From contig JAKOTR010000053.1 of NCBI GenBank assembly GCA_029776225.1, positions 434,001 through 498,000 on the forward strand: 64,000 nucleotides of DNA, read 5' to 3'. Numbering within the stretch: the first letter of the stretch is position 1; every line of letters starts with the position of its first letter. The DNA is from Acidobacteriota bacterium. GTDB lineage: Bacteria; Acidobacteriota; Terriglobia; Bryobacterales; Bryobacteraceae. The translations under genes and the position numbers were made by a program. Below the pieces are notes generated by a model. That model searched no databases, was not told the origin of the DNA, and saw nothing but the letters and a program-made list of their open reading frames with translations. Positions 1 through 8,793 of the stretch are shown one piece after another.

Positions 1-1
1 C

Positions 2-1705
2 CCGCTGTATCCGTTCACCCGGCAGTGGTACATCGCGCCGTATATTCAGGACGACTGGAAGGTGACCCGCAGGCTGACCCTGAACCTGGGCTTGCGCTGG
101 GATTACAACGGTCCTCCGGACGAGAAGTGGAACCGCATAAACCGCGGCTTCGACCGGAACGCGCCCAACCCGGTGGCCAGCCAGATTCCCGCTGAGATGC
201 TGGACCAGTATCCGCAACTGAGGGACCTGAAAGGGGGGCTAAGATTCGCCGGCGTGGACGGCCTGCCCAGGATCGTCGGCGACCGCGACTTGAATAACTT
301 CCAGCCTCGTATCGGCGCCGCCTACCAGCTCACCTCGAAACTGGTCTTGCGCGGCGGCTACGGCCTTTACTACCTGAACCCGAATAACGACTATTTGAAG
401 TTCGTCGGTTTCAGCACGAGCACGCCGTCGGTTTACAGCATTGACGGCAACCGGACTCCGATCGTCAATCTCGGAAACCCCTTCCCGGACGGCATCAACG
501 TGCCGCCGGGCGCTTCCCGCGGTCTCCTGACCTACGTGGGGCAAAACACGAGCTGGTTTAACCCCAGCTTCGTCACTCCGAAGCTCCACTCCTTCTCTGT
601 GGGGTGGCAGTATCAGCTCACCCAGGCGGCTACCGTGGAAGCGAGTTACGTGGGCACCCGGACCGTCGACGCCAACAACGAAAAGGCGTTCAACATTCCT
701 TCGGCGGAATTCCGCAAGAGCTGCAACTTGTTGGAAGGCGGCGATCCGGTTTACTGCAACCAGGCGCTGCCTAACCCGTTCCGGAACGTCCCAGCGTTCC
801 AGGGCACCAGCTTCTATACCGCCGCGACTCTGTCGCGATATCAGCTTGCCCGTCCGTTCCCGCAGTTCAGCGGGGATATGACCGAGCAGGGCCGCAACGG
901 CAGCCGGTTCTGGTATAACTCGCTCCAGATCAACTACAACCACCGGTTCGGCCGCGGCCTCACCTTCCTTGCCAATTACTCGCTGAGCAAGACGGTCGAG
1001 AGCTGGGGCTACAACGATCCGTTCAACAATGTCGAGCAGCGGGGTCTGTACTTCAACGACCGCCCGCACTGGTTCAAAGCAACGGCGGTCTACGACCTGC
1101 CGTTCGGCCGCAACCAGCGTTTCGGCGCCGGAACGACGGGCGTCGTCTCGAAGCTGATCAGCGGCTGGGAGATCACGGGCTTCTTCAACTGGGCTTCCGG
1201 TGAACCGAACAATTTGCCGGGCAACGTGATCCAGTTGAAAGACCCGCGAACGATCGGCGGCCGCTGGACAGGCAAGGTGGACTGGAAGGCCCACCAGGTG
1301 GTCGGCTGGAACAACTGCGTACTGCGGCAGTTCAACGACGGCCGCATCGAGCCGATGGCCTACAGCCTGGCATCCGGCTGCGGGGAAGACTTCTCCAATT
1401 ACGCGTGGCTCATGACGGCCGACTACGCCCCCCGCATGACGCCGTACCGCAGCGGGCAGATCCGCAAGCAGCCGATGCTCACGTTCGACGCATCGCTGAA
1501 CAAGACCACAACCATCACCGAGCGTTTCCGGCTGCAACTGGGCCTGGAGGCGTTCAACGTGCTCAACCACTACTATTACGGGCGCGATAACCACTTCAAC
1601 ACCACACCGACCGACTCGAACTTCGGGACGCAGTTTCCGAGCCAGGCCTGGATCGGCAACGGCTATCCCCGGCAGGTGCAGGTGCGCATGAAGCTGATTT
1701 GGTAG
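2..1705 (+). CDS. TonB-dependent receptor, Oar-like, C-terminal part (5' truncated by window edge)
   Basis: This is the outer-membrane beta-barrel part of a TonB-dependent transporter; the signal peptide, carboxypeptidase-like domain and plug lie upstream of the window. The frame is open from base 2 and already reads YIAPYIQDDWKVTRRLTLNL, a strand typical of Oar-type receptors, so the GTG at 62 is internal. About 567 residues are visible. The chain has alternating aromatic beta-strands (GLRWDYN, GGYGLYYL, ANYSLSKT) and ends in an aromatic residue (MKLIW), as outer-membrane barrels do. It is related in style to the full-length receptor at 53342-56710. The substrate cannot be read from sequence; large peptides or oligosaccharides are the usual guesses. 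The family call is firm. Confidence 0.9.
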   Translation, partial: PLYPFTRQWYIAPYIQDDWKVTRRLTLNLGLRWDYNGPPDEKWNRINRGFDRNAPNPVASQIPAEMLDQYPQLRDLKGGLRFAGVDGLPRIVGDRDLNNFQPRIGAAYQLTSKLVLRGGYGLYYLNPNNDYLKFVGFSTSTPSVYSIDGNRTPIVNLGNPFPDGINVPPGASRGLLTYVGQNTSWFNPSFVTPKLHSFSVGWQYQLTQAATVEASYVGTRTVDANNEKAFNIPSAEFRKSCNLLEGGDPVYCNQALPNPFRNVPAFQGTSFYTAATLSRYQLARPFPQFSGDMTEQGRNGSRFWYNSLQINYNHRFGRGLTFLANYSLSKTVESWGYNDPFNNVEQRGLYFNDRPHWFKATAVYDLPFGRNQRFGAGTTGVVSKLISGWEITGFFNWASGEPNNLPGNVIQLKDPRTIGGRWTGKVDWKAHQVVGWNNCVLRQFNDGRIEPMAYSLASGCGEDFSNYAWLMTADYAPRMTPYRSGQIRKQPMLTFDASLNKTTTITERFRLQLGLEAFNVLNHYYYGRDNHFNTTPTDSNFGTQFPSQAWIGNGYPRQVQVRMKLIW

Positions 1706-1954
1706 CTCAGCGGCAGTGACCTGACCACGCGCGAAGTCCGGCCGCTCGATGGGTTTCAAGTGCAGAGGCCCGTCGGGCGGCCGGCGCGCATTCCCCCTCG
1801 CTTCCCCCGGGCCCATCCACTCCGCCGCTTCTGGACCCATCCGCTCCCCTCGCTTTCGGAATCTCCCTGTGATGTAATGGCAAGCGTTGAGCCTCGCGCC
1901 GCTGGAATGCTTTGGTGCACCGCGGCCGCGAGGCCGATCGAACAGGGAGTCACA

Positions 1955-2884
1955 ATGAATCGCGTTCTTCTACTGTTTTCTTATGTTTTTTGCTTCGGCC
2001 TGTTGCAAGCTCAGGAGCTGCCCCCGCTACCCCCGCTGCCGCCGGAGCAGAAACAGTCGATCGATGCCGCGCTTCCCGCCAAAGCGCCCGCCAAACCGAA
2101 ACAGCCCCGGCGCATTCTGGTAATCAACCTTTCCGTGCGGGACGGAAATGTCGTGCGCGGGGGAGCCTGGAACGTGCATCCCGCTTCGAACTATGCCCTT
2201 GAGGCAATGGGGAAACGCACGGGCGCCTTCGAGACCGTCTTCAGCAACGACGTCGAGATGTTCCGGCCGGACAAGATCCGCCAGTTCGACGCTGTCTGCT
2301 TCAACAACACCACCGGCGTGCTGTTCGAGGACCCGGAACTGAGGCGATCGCTGCTCGACTTCGTCGCCGGAGGGAAAGGGCTGATCGGAATCCACGACGC
2401 CATCGCTACGTTCGTCCAATATCCGCGATACGATCAGTGGCCGGAGTTCGGCCAGATGCTCGGCGGCACGGAAAACGGCGGCCATCCCTGGAATAACGAG
2501 CTCATGGTCATGAAGCTTGACGACCCGGACAGCCCGATAAATGCCGCCTTCAAGGGCCGCGGATTCGAAGTCACGGACCAGGCTTTTCAGTTGCAGGAAC
2601 CCTCGTTCCGGGACCGCCTGCACGTGCTGTTCAGCATCGACGTGGAAAAAACGCCGCCCTCCCGGCGGGGACGCTTCCTGCCCGTTCGGCAGCAGGACAA
2701 GGATTTCCCCATGTCCTGGATCAAGCGCCATGGGAAGGGGCGCGTGTTCTATTTCGGGCTGGGGCACAACGCCTCGATCTTCTGGAACGCGCCGCTGCTC
2801 GAGCACCTGCTTGCGGGAATCCAGTATGCGTTAGGAGATCTGGAAGCGGACGACAGGCCCAGTGCGGAACTCAAGAAGCGCTAA
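1955..2884 (+). CDS. Secreted ThuA-like domain protein
   Basis: A ThuA-like (trehalose utilisation, glutamine-amidotransferase-like fold) protein of 309 residues. I place the start at ATG 1955 because a GGGAG lies just upstream and a clean signal peptide follows (MNRVLLLFSYVFCFGLLQA, cleavage before QE); the frame is open further upstream only by chance. A proline-rich segment (PPLPPLPPE) precedes the domain. Landmarks of the family are GLIGIHDAIATF, GGTENGGHPWN and the C-terminal GRVFYFGLGHNASIFWN. The biochemical role of ThuA proteins is not settled; in acidobacteria and planctomycetes they accompany sugar oxidoreductases. It converges with the rhomboid gene, 26 bases away, and has its own 249-base upstream gap, in which I see no confident promoter. 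Confidence 0.85.
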   Translation: MNRVLLLFSYVFCFGLLQAQELPPLPPLPPEQKQSIDAALPAKAPAKPKQPRRILVINLSVRDGNVVRGGAWNVHPASNYALEAMGKRTGAFETVFSNDVEMFRPDKIRQFDAVCFNNTTGVLFEDPELRRSLLDFVAGGKGLIGIHDAIATFVQYPRYDQWPEFGQMLGGTENGGHPWNNELMVMKLDDPDSPINAAFKGRGFEVTDQAFQLQEPSFRDRLHVLFSIDVEKTPPSRRGRFLPVRQQDKDFPMSWIKRHGKGRVFYFGLGHNASIFWNAPLLEHLLAGIQYALGDLEADDRPSAELKKR

Positions 2885-2910
2885 GCTCGACGGCGTACCG
2901 GGCGCACCGG

Positions 2911-3678
2911 TCAATTCACCCAGCGGTCGTCGTCGGAGCGGTGTTTTCGCATGTAAACCTGGAACTTCCTGCGGGCGCGCTGTATTTTCCAGTCCTGGTA
3001 CTGGCGGTGCAATGACGCGAACCAGCCGGCCCGGCGCGGCCGGGAGCTGTATTTCGCTCGCAGCATGCCGGTTTTCAGGTAGATGTAGCCGAACACCAGC
3101 CCGCCCAGATGAGCGATGTCGCTGACCCCCGTGTTCACGCGGAACGAACCCATGAAGGCAATCACCCCGATGATCATGACGAAGTATTTCGCCTTGATCG
3201 GGAACAGGAAGCTCAACAGCACGGTGCGGTCCGGATAGAGAACGCCGAAAGCCAGCAGCAGCCCGAAAATGGCGCCCGAGGAGCCGATGGTGCGCGCCCC
3301 CATCTGGTGAAACAGAATGCCCGAGGCGATCACGCACACACCGGCGGCAATGCCGCAGTAGAAGTAGTATTTCAGGAACTGCCGCGTGCCCCAATCCCGC
3401 TCCAGGTCGGCCCCGAACATCCACAACGCCAGCATGTTGAACAGGATGTGGCCGAAACCGCCGTGCAGGAACATGTAGCTGACCACCTGCCAGAGAAAGC
3501 CGTAACTCAGCACCTGATACGGCACCAGCCCGAACACGCGGAAGGGATCCGTGTTGAAGAGAACGATCGCAAAGTAGTTCACCACGAACGTTGCGATGTT
3601 CACGATCAGCAGCCACTTCACGCCCGGCGGGAAATAGCTTGTGTAGTAGCCAGTGCTTTGGTATCGGTTGTACAGCAT
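2911..3678 (-). CDS. Rhomboid family intramembrane serine protease
   Basis: A polytopic membrane protein of 255 residues with the rhomboid fold. The catalytic serine sits in GSSGAIFG (Ser134) and the catalytic histidine in AHLGGLVFG (His190), with the HGGFGHILFNM segment at residues 72-82 forming the usual oxyanion/His-rich region. Six hydrophobic segments are evident. The C-terminus is a basic cytoplasmic tail (residues 205-255, many Arg and Lys) without a recognised domain. Rhomboids cleave transmembrane segments of other proteins within the bilayer; the substrate is unknown. It lies downstream of, and in the same direction as, the lone receiver gene (77 bases away). No clear Shine-Dalgarno precedes the ATG. 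Confidence 0.92.
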   Translation of the reverse strand: MLYNRYQSTGYYTSYFPPGVKWLLIVNIATFVVNYFAIVLFNTDPFRVFGLVPYQVLSYGFLWQVVSYMFLHGGFGHILFNMLALWMFGADLERDWGTRQFLKYYFYCGIAAGVCVIASGILFHQMGARTIGSSGAIFGLLLAFGVLYPDRTVLLSFLFPIKAKYFVMIIGVIAFMGSFRVNTGVSDIAHLGGLVFGYIYLKTGMLRAKYSSRPRRAGWFASLHRQYQDWKIQRARRKFQVYMRKHRSDDDRWVN

Positions 3679-3744
3679 GGCAGAAGGAGTGGCCCGTCTC
3701 TGTCAGAATATCAGATGGAGCGCGGCCCCCGCTTGCGAGAGCCT

Positions 3745-3762
3745 GTTATCCAAGTTATCCAA
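3745..3762. repeat. Tandem 9-bp direct repeat over the receiver stop codon
   Basis: GTTATCCAA occurs twice head to tail. On the minus strand this reads TTGGATAAC twice, so the last Gly codon and TAA stop of the receiver gene are followed at once by a second copy with a second in-frame TAA. It looks like a simple slippage duplication. Confidence 0.8.
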
Positions 3763-4099
3763 TCAGATCGAGGAGCTGGCGCGAGCTCACCGGCTTGGCG
3801 AGGCAGTGATTCACCAGGGCGCGTTCAGGCAGTCCGGCGAAATCCGAGGCCCATCCGGAGAGCACGATAATATGCGCGGCTTGCGAGCGCTCGCGCAGCC
3901 ACCGGATCAACTCGAGTCCGTCCTCCATCCGGGGCAGCCGCAGATCCATCACCACGACGTCCGGTTCAGACCGGCAGAACGCCTCGTGGGCAGCGGCGGC
4001 GCTCGACGCGGCCTGTACACGATGGCCGGCCGCCTCGAACAGCAGGCTTCTTACCTCCAGTTGGTCGGGATCGTCTTCCACCAGAAGGACCGAGCGCAT
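3755..4099 (-). CDS. Stand-alone response-regulator receiver domain
   Basis: A single CheY-like receiver of 114 residues with no output domain. Asp9/Asp10 form the acidic pocket, Asp52 (VVVMDLRLP) is the phospho-acceptor, Ser81 is the switch Ser/Thr and Lys102 the conserved lysine (LAKP). It is slightly shorter than the usual 120 residues, ending right after the last helix begins. No histidine kinase is adjacent; the rhomboid gene follows on the same strand. It could act by protein contact or be a phosphate sink. A perfect tandem 9-base repeat overlaps its stop codon (see repeat at 3745). Confidence 0.9.
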   Translation of the reverse strand: MRSVLLVEDDPDQLEVRSLLFEAAGHRVQAASSAAAAHEAFCRSEPDVVVMDLRLPRMEDGLELIRWLRERSQAAHIIVLSGWASDFAGLPERALVNHCLAKPVSSRQLLDLIG

Positions 4100-4147
4100 C
4101 CCCCTTAGTGTAGAATGCCCCGCCCAGAGTCATACGATAATGTCCCC

Positions 4148-6337
4148 ATGGAGCGTAGGTCTTTCATATTGTCTTCATTGGCAGTTTTCGGGGCGCTGGC
4201 CCAAGATCAGGGGGGCTGGACGGCACAGCCGGACTGGTTCCCCTTCGAACCCGAGAACGATTTCACCGGACCGAGTGTAATCGGGATGGCGGACTGGTTA
4301 GACCGCCCAGCGGGCAAGCACGGCTTTGTTCAGGTCCGCGGTGACCGGCTTGTGTTTGAGGACGGCACGCCCGTTAAATTCTGGGGCACGAACGTGTGCA
4401 ACGCGCGCGTCGGCATGCCGAAAGAATGGGCCGACCGCTACGCGGACAAACTGGCCAAGTACGGCATCAACATTCTGCGGATGCACAAGTTCACCTGGCC
4501 CGGCGGCCGCGAAGGAATCGGCGATCCGGCGGACTCGCTCAAGTTGATGGAGCCGCTGGCGCGCAACTGGGATTACTTCTGCGCAGGGCTCGCCAAACGC
4601 GGCATTTACACCGCCTGGTCGCACATCTACGGGCACCGGCTCACGCCGGCGGACCGCGACCGGGTCGCCGCCTATGACGAAATCATGAATGCGAACCTGC
4701 CGTGGGCGCACCTGCGGCGCAGCACGATCGGCCTGGTCAACTTCGCCCGCGACCTCCAGGACCTCAGCATCGGCCTGACCGTGAACATGCTGAATCGCGT
4801 AAACACGGTGACGGGCAAGCGCTATGCGGAGGACCCCTCGCTGGCCTACATCGAGCTTCAAAACGAAGACGATATCTTCTGGGGCCACACCCAGGTACAC
4901 CTGGACAGGTGCCCCACCTACAAGCGGATGTTCCACAGCCAGTTCTCCGAGTGGCTGCGGAAGAAGTACGGAACGGAGGCGAAGCTCGTCGCTGCCTGGG
5001 GCGAGGGCGCGCTCGCTCCCGGCGAGTCGCTGGAGAAGGGCAACATCGCGGCGTACGCCAACACCGAGATGTCCGGCCAGGTGCTGGCCGCCGTCCGGCA
5101 GGGTAAGACGCCGCCCCAGCGCGTGCTCGACAACTGCGCGTTCCTGCACGAAAAGCAGAACGAGTTCTATTCGAGGTTCGTGGAAGCCATCCGCGCGACC
5201 GGCTACCGGGGCGCGATTGTCGGCTCGTGCTGGCAGGCCGGTAGTGGCATCAGCCACTACTACAACCTGCTCTCAGATGCCAAAGTGGGCATCGTGGACC
5301 GGCACAACTACTCGGGCGGCATGCGGGCGATGGTGAGCGCGCCGGGCTCGGGCATCTTCGGCGCCGGCATGCAGCAGGTGGCCAATCGTCCGTTCGGCAT
5401 TTCGGAATGGAAGAGCACGCTGGGCAATCCCTGGCAGGCCGAGGCGCCGGCCATTATCGCCGCCTACGGAATGGGTCTGCAGGGTTGGGACCTCTCCTGC
5501 GAGTTCGCCAGCGATTTTGACGTCCTGAACGCCGGGCTGCGGGAGTACAACGTGGACGCGCCCGCCGACATTGGTCAGTATCCCGTTCTCTCGCGCATGG
5601 TTCTCCGCGGGGATGTTCGGGAAGGACGAGTCATTTCCACCCGGTCGGTGGCGCTTGCGGACTTGCAGAGCGGCCGCCTGGGATTCCAGGACCAAGTCCG
5701 GCAGCGGGGCGACGTGAAGGAGTTCAGCGGAACGGTGCCCCCCGCGGCGCTCGCCGTTGGCCGGGTGGTGGTGGATTTTGTGGAAAAACCTACCCGCACC
5801 GTGCCTCCCGATCTGAGCCGCTATCTGGACGAGCAACGCAAAGTAGTGCGCTCGGAAACGGGGCAGCTCGTGTGGGATTACAGCGACCGCGGCTTCTTCA
5901 CCATCAACACGGCGGGAACGCAGGGTGTGGTAGGGTTTGCCTCGGGCCGCGAGCACGCGCTTTCCGACGTAACAATCACCGTCGAAACCCCGTTCGCCCT
6001 GGTCTACGTGACGAGCCTGGATAAGACGCAGCCGATCGCCAAGGCCGGTTCGCTGCTGGTGCAGGCGATCGCGCGCACGGCGAACACAGGCATGAAGGTC
6101 ACGGCGGCGGGGAGAGTCGTGGAGCGCGGCAACCCGCCGGTGCTGATCGAGCCCGTGCGGGCCACCATCAAAATCCGGCGCTCCGGGCGCTGCGAGGTCC
6201 ATCCGCTGGATCACGACGGGCGGCGTCGCCCCGGTACGACCCCGCTGGCCGTAAACCCCTCGGCCAGGCTTTCGGAGTTTCAAATCGACACCGGCAGAGA
6301 CCGGGCAATCTACTATCTGGTGGAATTCAAGAGCTGA
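4148..6337 (+). CDS. Secreted clan GH-A glycoside hydrolase-like protein (cellulase/GH5-type barrel)
   Basis: A 729-residue protein. ATG 4148 is chosen because it begins a signal-like N-terminus (MERRSFILSSLAVFGALAQ); an in-frame ATG at 4115 only adds 11 polar residues. The barrel starts near residue 58 with RLVFEDGTPVKFWGTNVC, followed by KYGINILRMHKF, which is typical of GH5-like clan A enzymes. The likely acid/base is Glu240 (ELQNEDD) and the likely nucleophile Glu420 (GISEWKS), at the ends of strands 4 and 7. The C-terminal 250 residues look beta-rich and probably form an accessory sandwich. The substrate is unknown; no carbohydrate-binding module is recognisable. The gene is divergent from the receiver gene. 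Confidence 0.8.
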   Translation: MERRSFILSSLAVFGALAQDQGGWTAQPDWFPFEPENDFTGPSVIGMADWLDRPAGKHGFVQVRGDRLVFEDGTPVKFWGTNVCNARVGMPKEWADRYADKLAKYGINILRMHKFTWPGGREGIGDPADSLKLMEPLARNWDYFCAGLAKRGIYTAWSHIYGHRLTPADRDRVAAYDEIMNANLPWAHLRRSTIGLVNFARDLQDLSIGLTVNMLNRVNTVTGKRYAEDPSLAYIELQNEDDIFWGHTQVHLDRCPTYKRMFHSQFSEWLRKKYGTEAKLVAAWGEGALAPGESLEKGNIAAYANTEMSGQVLAAVRQGKTPPQRVLDNCAFLHEKQNEFYSRFVEAIRATGYRGAIVGSCWQAGSGISHYYNLLSDAKVGIVDRHNYSGGMRAMVSAPGSGIFGAGMQQVANRPFGISEWKSTLGNPWQAEAPAIIAAYGMGLQGWDLSCEFASDFDVLNAGLREYNVDAPADIGQYPVLSRMVLRGDVREGRVISTRSVALADLQSGRLGFQDQVRQRGDVKEFSGTVPPAALAVGRVVVDFVEKPTRTVPPDLSRYLDEQRKVVRSETGQLVWDYSDRGFFTINTAGTQGVVGFASGREHALSDVTITVETPFALVYVTSLDKTQPIAKAGSLLVQAIARTANTGMKVTAAGRVVERGNPPVLIEPVRATIKIRRSGRCEVHPLDHDGRRRPGTTPLAVNPSARLSEFQIDTGRDRAIYYLVEFKS

Positions 6338-6395
6338 CCGGGCTGACACGGTCCGCTGGACATTCCCGGCGCTGCCGGGGTAGTCTGGTGGTGAA

Positions 6396-6803
6396 TTGAG
6401 CGTAGATTTCCGATCTTTTTTGCCGAAATTGGCGGCGGCCGCCATTGCGGCCGCCCTCATCCTGCCGTGCGCTGCGATGCCGGTTTCGCCGGCGCAAGAC
6501 GCCCAACAAGGCGCCGAAGCGGATCAGCCGTCTGAAGAAGAGGCGAGCAGGAAAGACTTGCTGAAGCAGTTGGATGCGCTGGAGGGCAAGCTTCCGCAGG
6601 AACTGGCGCGCAAACTCGTTGTGATCTCCATGAAGATCGCCACCGGGTGGTGCTCGCCGCACCTGGCCCAGGAGTTCGAGGCGGAGGTCGATAAGCTCCC
6701 GGAACGCCAGCGAAGGCGATTCGAGAAGGAGTGGAAGGCCGTCCGCGAACACCCGGCCTGGCCCACCGTCAGCGCCCGCGAACAGACTTCCCAGAAAAAG
6801 TGA
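6396..6803 (+). CDS. Small exported protein of unknown function
   Basis: I do not recognise this 135-residue protein. It starts with TTG at 6396 and has a signal-peptide-like stretch (residues 12-30, KLAAAAIAAALILPCAAMP) followed by a charged helical body rich in Glu, Lys and Arg (EEASRKDLLKQLDALE, FEAEVDKLPERQRRRFEKEW). A Cys-Ala within the hydrophobic stretch (LPCAA) might be a lipobox but lacks a good LxxC context. It lies 58 bases after the GH-A gene and could be cotranscribed. The start is uncertain because several TTG/ATG choices exist in frame; the coding call rests on codon bias and amino-acid composition. Confidence 0.55.
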   Translation: MSVDFRSFLPKLAAAAIAAALILPCAAMPVSPAQDAQQGAEADQPSEEEASRKDLLKQLDALEGKLPQELARKLVVISMKIATGWCSPHLAQEFEAEVDKLPERQRRRFEKEWKAVREHPAWPTVSAREQTSQKK

Positions 6804-6824
6804 GCCGCACGGCGCCGGGGCGAG

Positions 6825-8240
6825 CTATTTCCTGATTCTGCGTCCAGTGTTGGTTTTTGGAGGCGCTTCGTGCTCCAAAAGGAGCCGCAGGGTGGGCTCC
6901 TTCAGCCGGGTTTGCAGCGCCTGGCCGAGCACAGCTTCCACCGCGGGATCGAGCGGCTTTTCCGCTTTGTACCGGACCCGCAAGAGAAGCTCCTCGGCGG
7001 TAAACCCAACTTCAAAGGAAACCATCGGCGCCAGATCGGCCGGCCAGACCTCCTTCAGCGGCTGTTCAACCCGCGCGATCAACTCTGCCCGCATGGAGTT
7101 CAAGTCTCGCGGCTGAGGAGGAGGCGGCGGAGTGCGAACCCGCTCCCGGAGCATGGCCAGTTCCTCCTCGCTGGCCACCTTGCGGACCGCCACTGTGACG
7201 TCCTTCCCCGTACGGCGGAGCAGGAGTTTCTCCGCTTCCCGAATCTTCTCTTCGGGCACGGTGTCGGTCACGATCATGCGCAGGATGACCCGCTCAGGCG
7301 TCACATCGAGCTGCTGGGTGAAGATCATCCCCGGAGATGCCATCAGCCGCACGGCCTCGTTTGCGGCTGTCCGGGCAATCGTCTCTTCTCTCAACTGAAA
7401 CAGAGACTGCCGCAGGGGAATGAACAACGCGACAAGAACGGCAACCAGCATCAGCACGCGCCAGTGCAGCTTGCCGATGTCACCGAACGCGCGAGCAAGG
7501 CGGGTCTTCGTCAGCAGGCGGTAAAGCCTGTCCGAGGAAGCGTGCTCCAGAATCGAATAATCGATTCTCATGCGCAGTTCAGGCGCATCCATTCGGACGG
7601 CGTAGAACACAACAAAAGCGCTCGCCATGATCGCGGCCAGGTTGGTCAGGAACAGCAACCCGGCGCCGCGGATAATGGGCCAGTCGAAGCCGCTGCCAAC
7701 CCCAAACCCAACCGTGCACAGAGGAGGCATAAGGGCTACCGCGATCGCCACGCCGGGCAGCGCTGTGACACCGCCGCCATGGCCGCCGCGGCACACCACA
7801 ATGGAACCGGCAAGCCCGGAAAAAAGCGCGATGCCGAGATCAAGCAAATTCGGCTGCGTGCGGGCGAGAATTTCATGCGTGGGTGACTGGAAGGGAAGCA
7901 GCCATACCAGCGTGGCCGCGAACAGGATAGCGGACACCGAGCTCAAGACAATGCTGAGCAAAGATTTGATCCCCAGGTAGAGGTCCGCCGCCGCAAGCGC
8001 CAACCCGCCGGCAAGAATAGGGCCCATCAGCGGAGAAATCAGCATCGCGCCGATCACGACCGCTGGGCTGTCCAACACCAGGCCGAACGTGGCGATTCCG
8101 GCTGACAAGAGCAGTTCCAAAGCGTAGTTGAAACTGAGGACTTCGGCGGAATCAAAGACTTGAAGATATACTTTGGGCTTCGCGTCCCGGTCGATCGCCA
8201 GCAGATGCTCGATTCGGGTGCGCAGTGCGGTTCGTTCCAT
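6825..8240 (-). CDS. DUF389 integral membrane protein
   Basis: A 471-residue protein of the DUF389 family (TIGR00341-like). The conserved core is residues 35-225: FNYALELLLSAGIATFGL, then AVVIGAMLISPLMGPILAG and VALMPPLCTVGFGVG. I count about seven membrane segments, followed by a soluble C-terminal half (residues 280-471) with a proline run (PPPPPQP). The function of DUF389 is not established; many members occur near stress or transport genes. It is last in a minus-strand run after the Thi4 and C_GCAxxG genes, 57 bases downstream of the latter, so it may be cotranscribed. Confidence 0.88.
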   Translation of the reverse strand: MERTALRTRIEHLLAIDRDAKPKVYLQVFDSAEVLSFNYALELLLSAGIATFGLVLDSPAVVIGAMLISPLMGPILAGGLALAAADLYLGIKSLLSIVLSSVSAILFAATLVWLLPFQSPTHEILARTQPNLLDLGIALFSGLAGSIVVCRGGHGGGVTALPGVAIAVALMPPLCTVGFGVGSGFDWPIIRGAGLLFLTNLAAIMASAFVVFYAVRMDAPELRMRIDYSILEHASSDRLYRLLTKTRLARAFGDIGKLHWRVLMLVAVLVALFIPLRQSLFQLREETIARTAANEAVRLMASPGMIFTQQLDVTPERVILRMIVTDTVPEEKIREAEKLLLRRTGKDVTVAVRKVASEEELAMLRERVRTPPPPPQPRDLNSMRAELIARVEQPLKEVWPADLAPMVSFEVGFTAEELLLRVRYKAEKPLDPAVEAVLGQALQTRLKEPTLRLLLEHEAPPKTNTGRRIRK

Positions 8241-8297
8241 CGCTTTCTGATTGTAGATCCTGTGCTTGAGTACGTTCCGGCGGCGCTTGCAAAACCC

Positions 8298-8774
8298 TCA
8301 GGCCCCGGAGACCGCCGGAGGCGATAGCGTGCCGGCGGCGGTCATCTCCTGAACGATCTCCACGGCGTCCCGCACGAACTTGGGGCATCGCGTACCGAAA
8401 AGCTTCTCCTGCCTGGCCTGCGCGATGCCTTCGGGTGTGCTGATGTTACAGCCCAGCAGTTCAGAGCAGAGCAAGGAGCCGTTCCGCTCTTTAAACGCGC
8501 GCATGAATTGCCGGGCCGCTTCGTAAGTTTTTTCCTTTTCGGTACGATTCTCCGCCGGGCTGATGCTGCGCTGGGCGAGGCCGATCGCCATGAGGGCTCC
8601 GGTCACGCAGCCGCACGTCCCGGCGGAGCGCGCCATCCCGCCGCCGAAGGCCGCCGCGACTTTCAGCGCCACGGCGGCATCGATGCCCCACGGCCCGGCC
8701 AAAGCCGAAAACACGGATTGGGAGCACGAGTACCCTTCCTGAAAACGGGCTTCCGCAACTTCCGCAAGGCTCAT
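8298..8774 (-). CDS. C_GCAxxG_C_C family (putative redox) protein
   Basis: A 158-residue member of the C_GCAxxG_C_C family, small proteins with conserved cysteines thought to be redox active or metal binding. Cysteines lie at 17 (GYSCSQSV), 54 and 56 (GTCGCVTGALM), 103 and 109 (LLCSELLGC) and 130 (TRCPKF), matching the family pattern; the glycine-rich FGGGMAR segment precedes the central pair. It follows the Thi4-like gene by 19 bases on the same strand, so the two are almost certainly cotranscribed. A link to sulfur or electron delivery for thiazole synthesis is only inference. Confidence 0.85.
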   Translation of the reverse strand: MSLAEVAEARFQEGYSCSQSVFSALAGPWGIDAAVALKVAAAFGGGMARSAGTCGCVTGALMAIGLAQRSISPAENRTEKEKTYEAARQFMRAFKERNGSLLCSELLGCNISTPEGIAQARQEKLFGTRCPKFVRDAVEIVQEMTAAGTLSPPAVSGA

Positions 8775-8793
8775 TCTTATCCTCGATTCGCGC

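Noticed and set aside
239-1840. 533-codon minus-strand open frame opposite the TonB receptor
   Set aside because: The receptor barrel reads clearly on the plus strand; the antisense translation has no recognisable domain.
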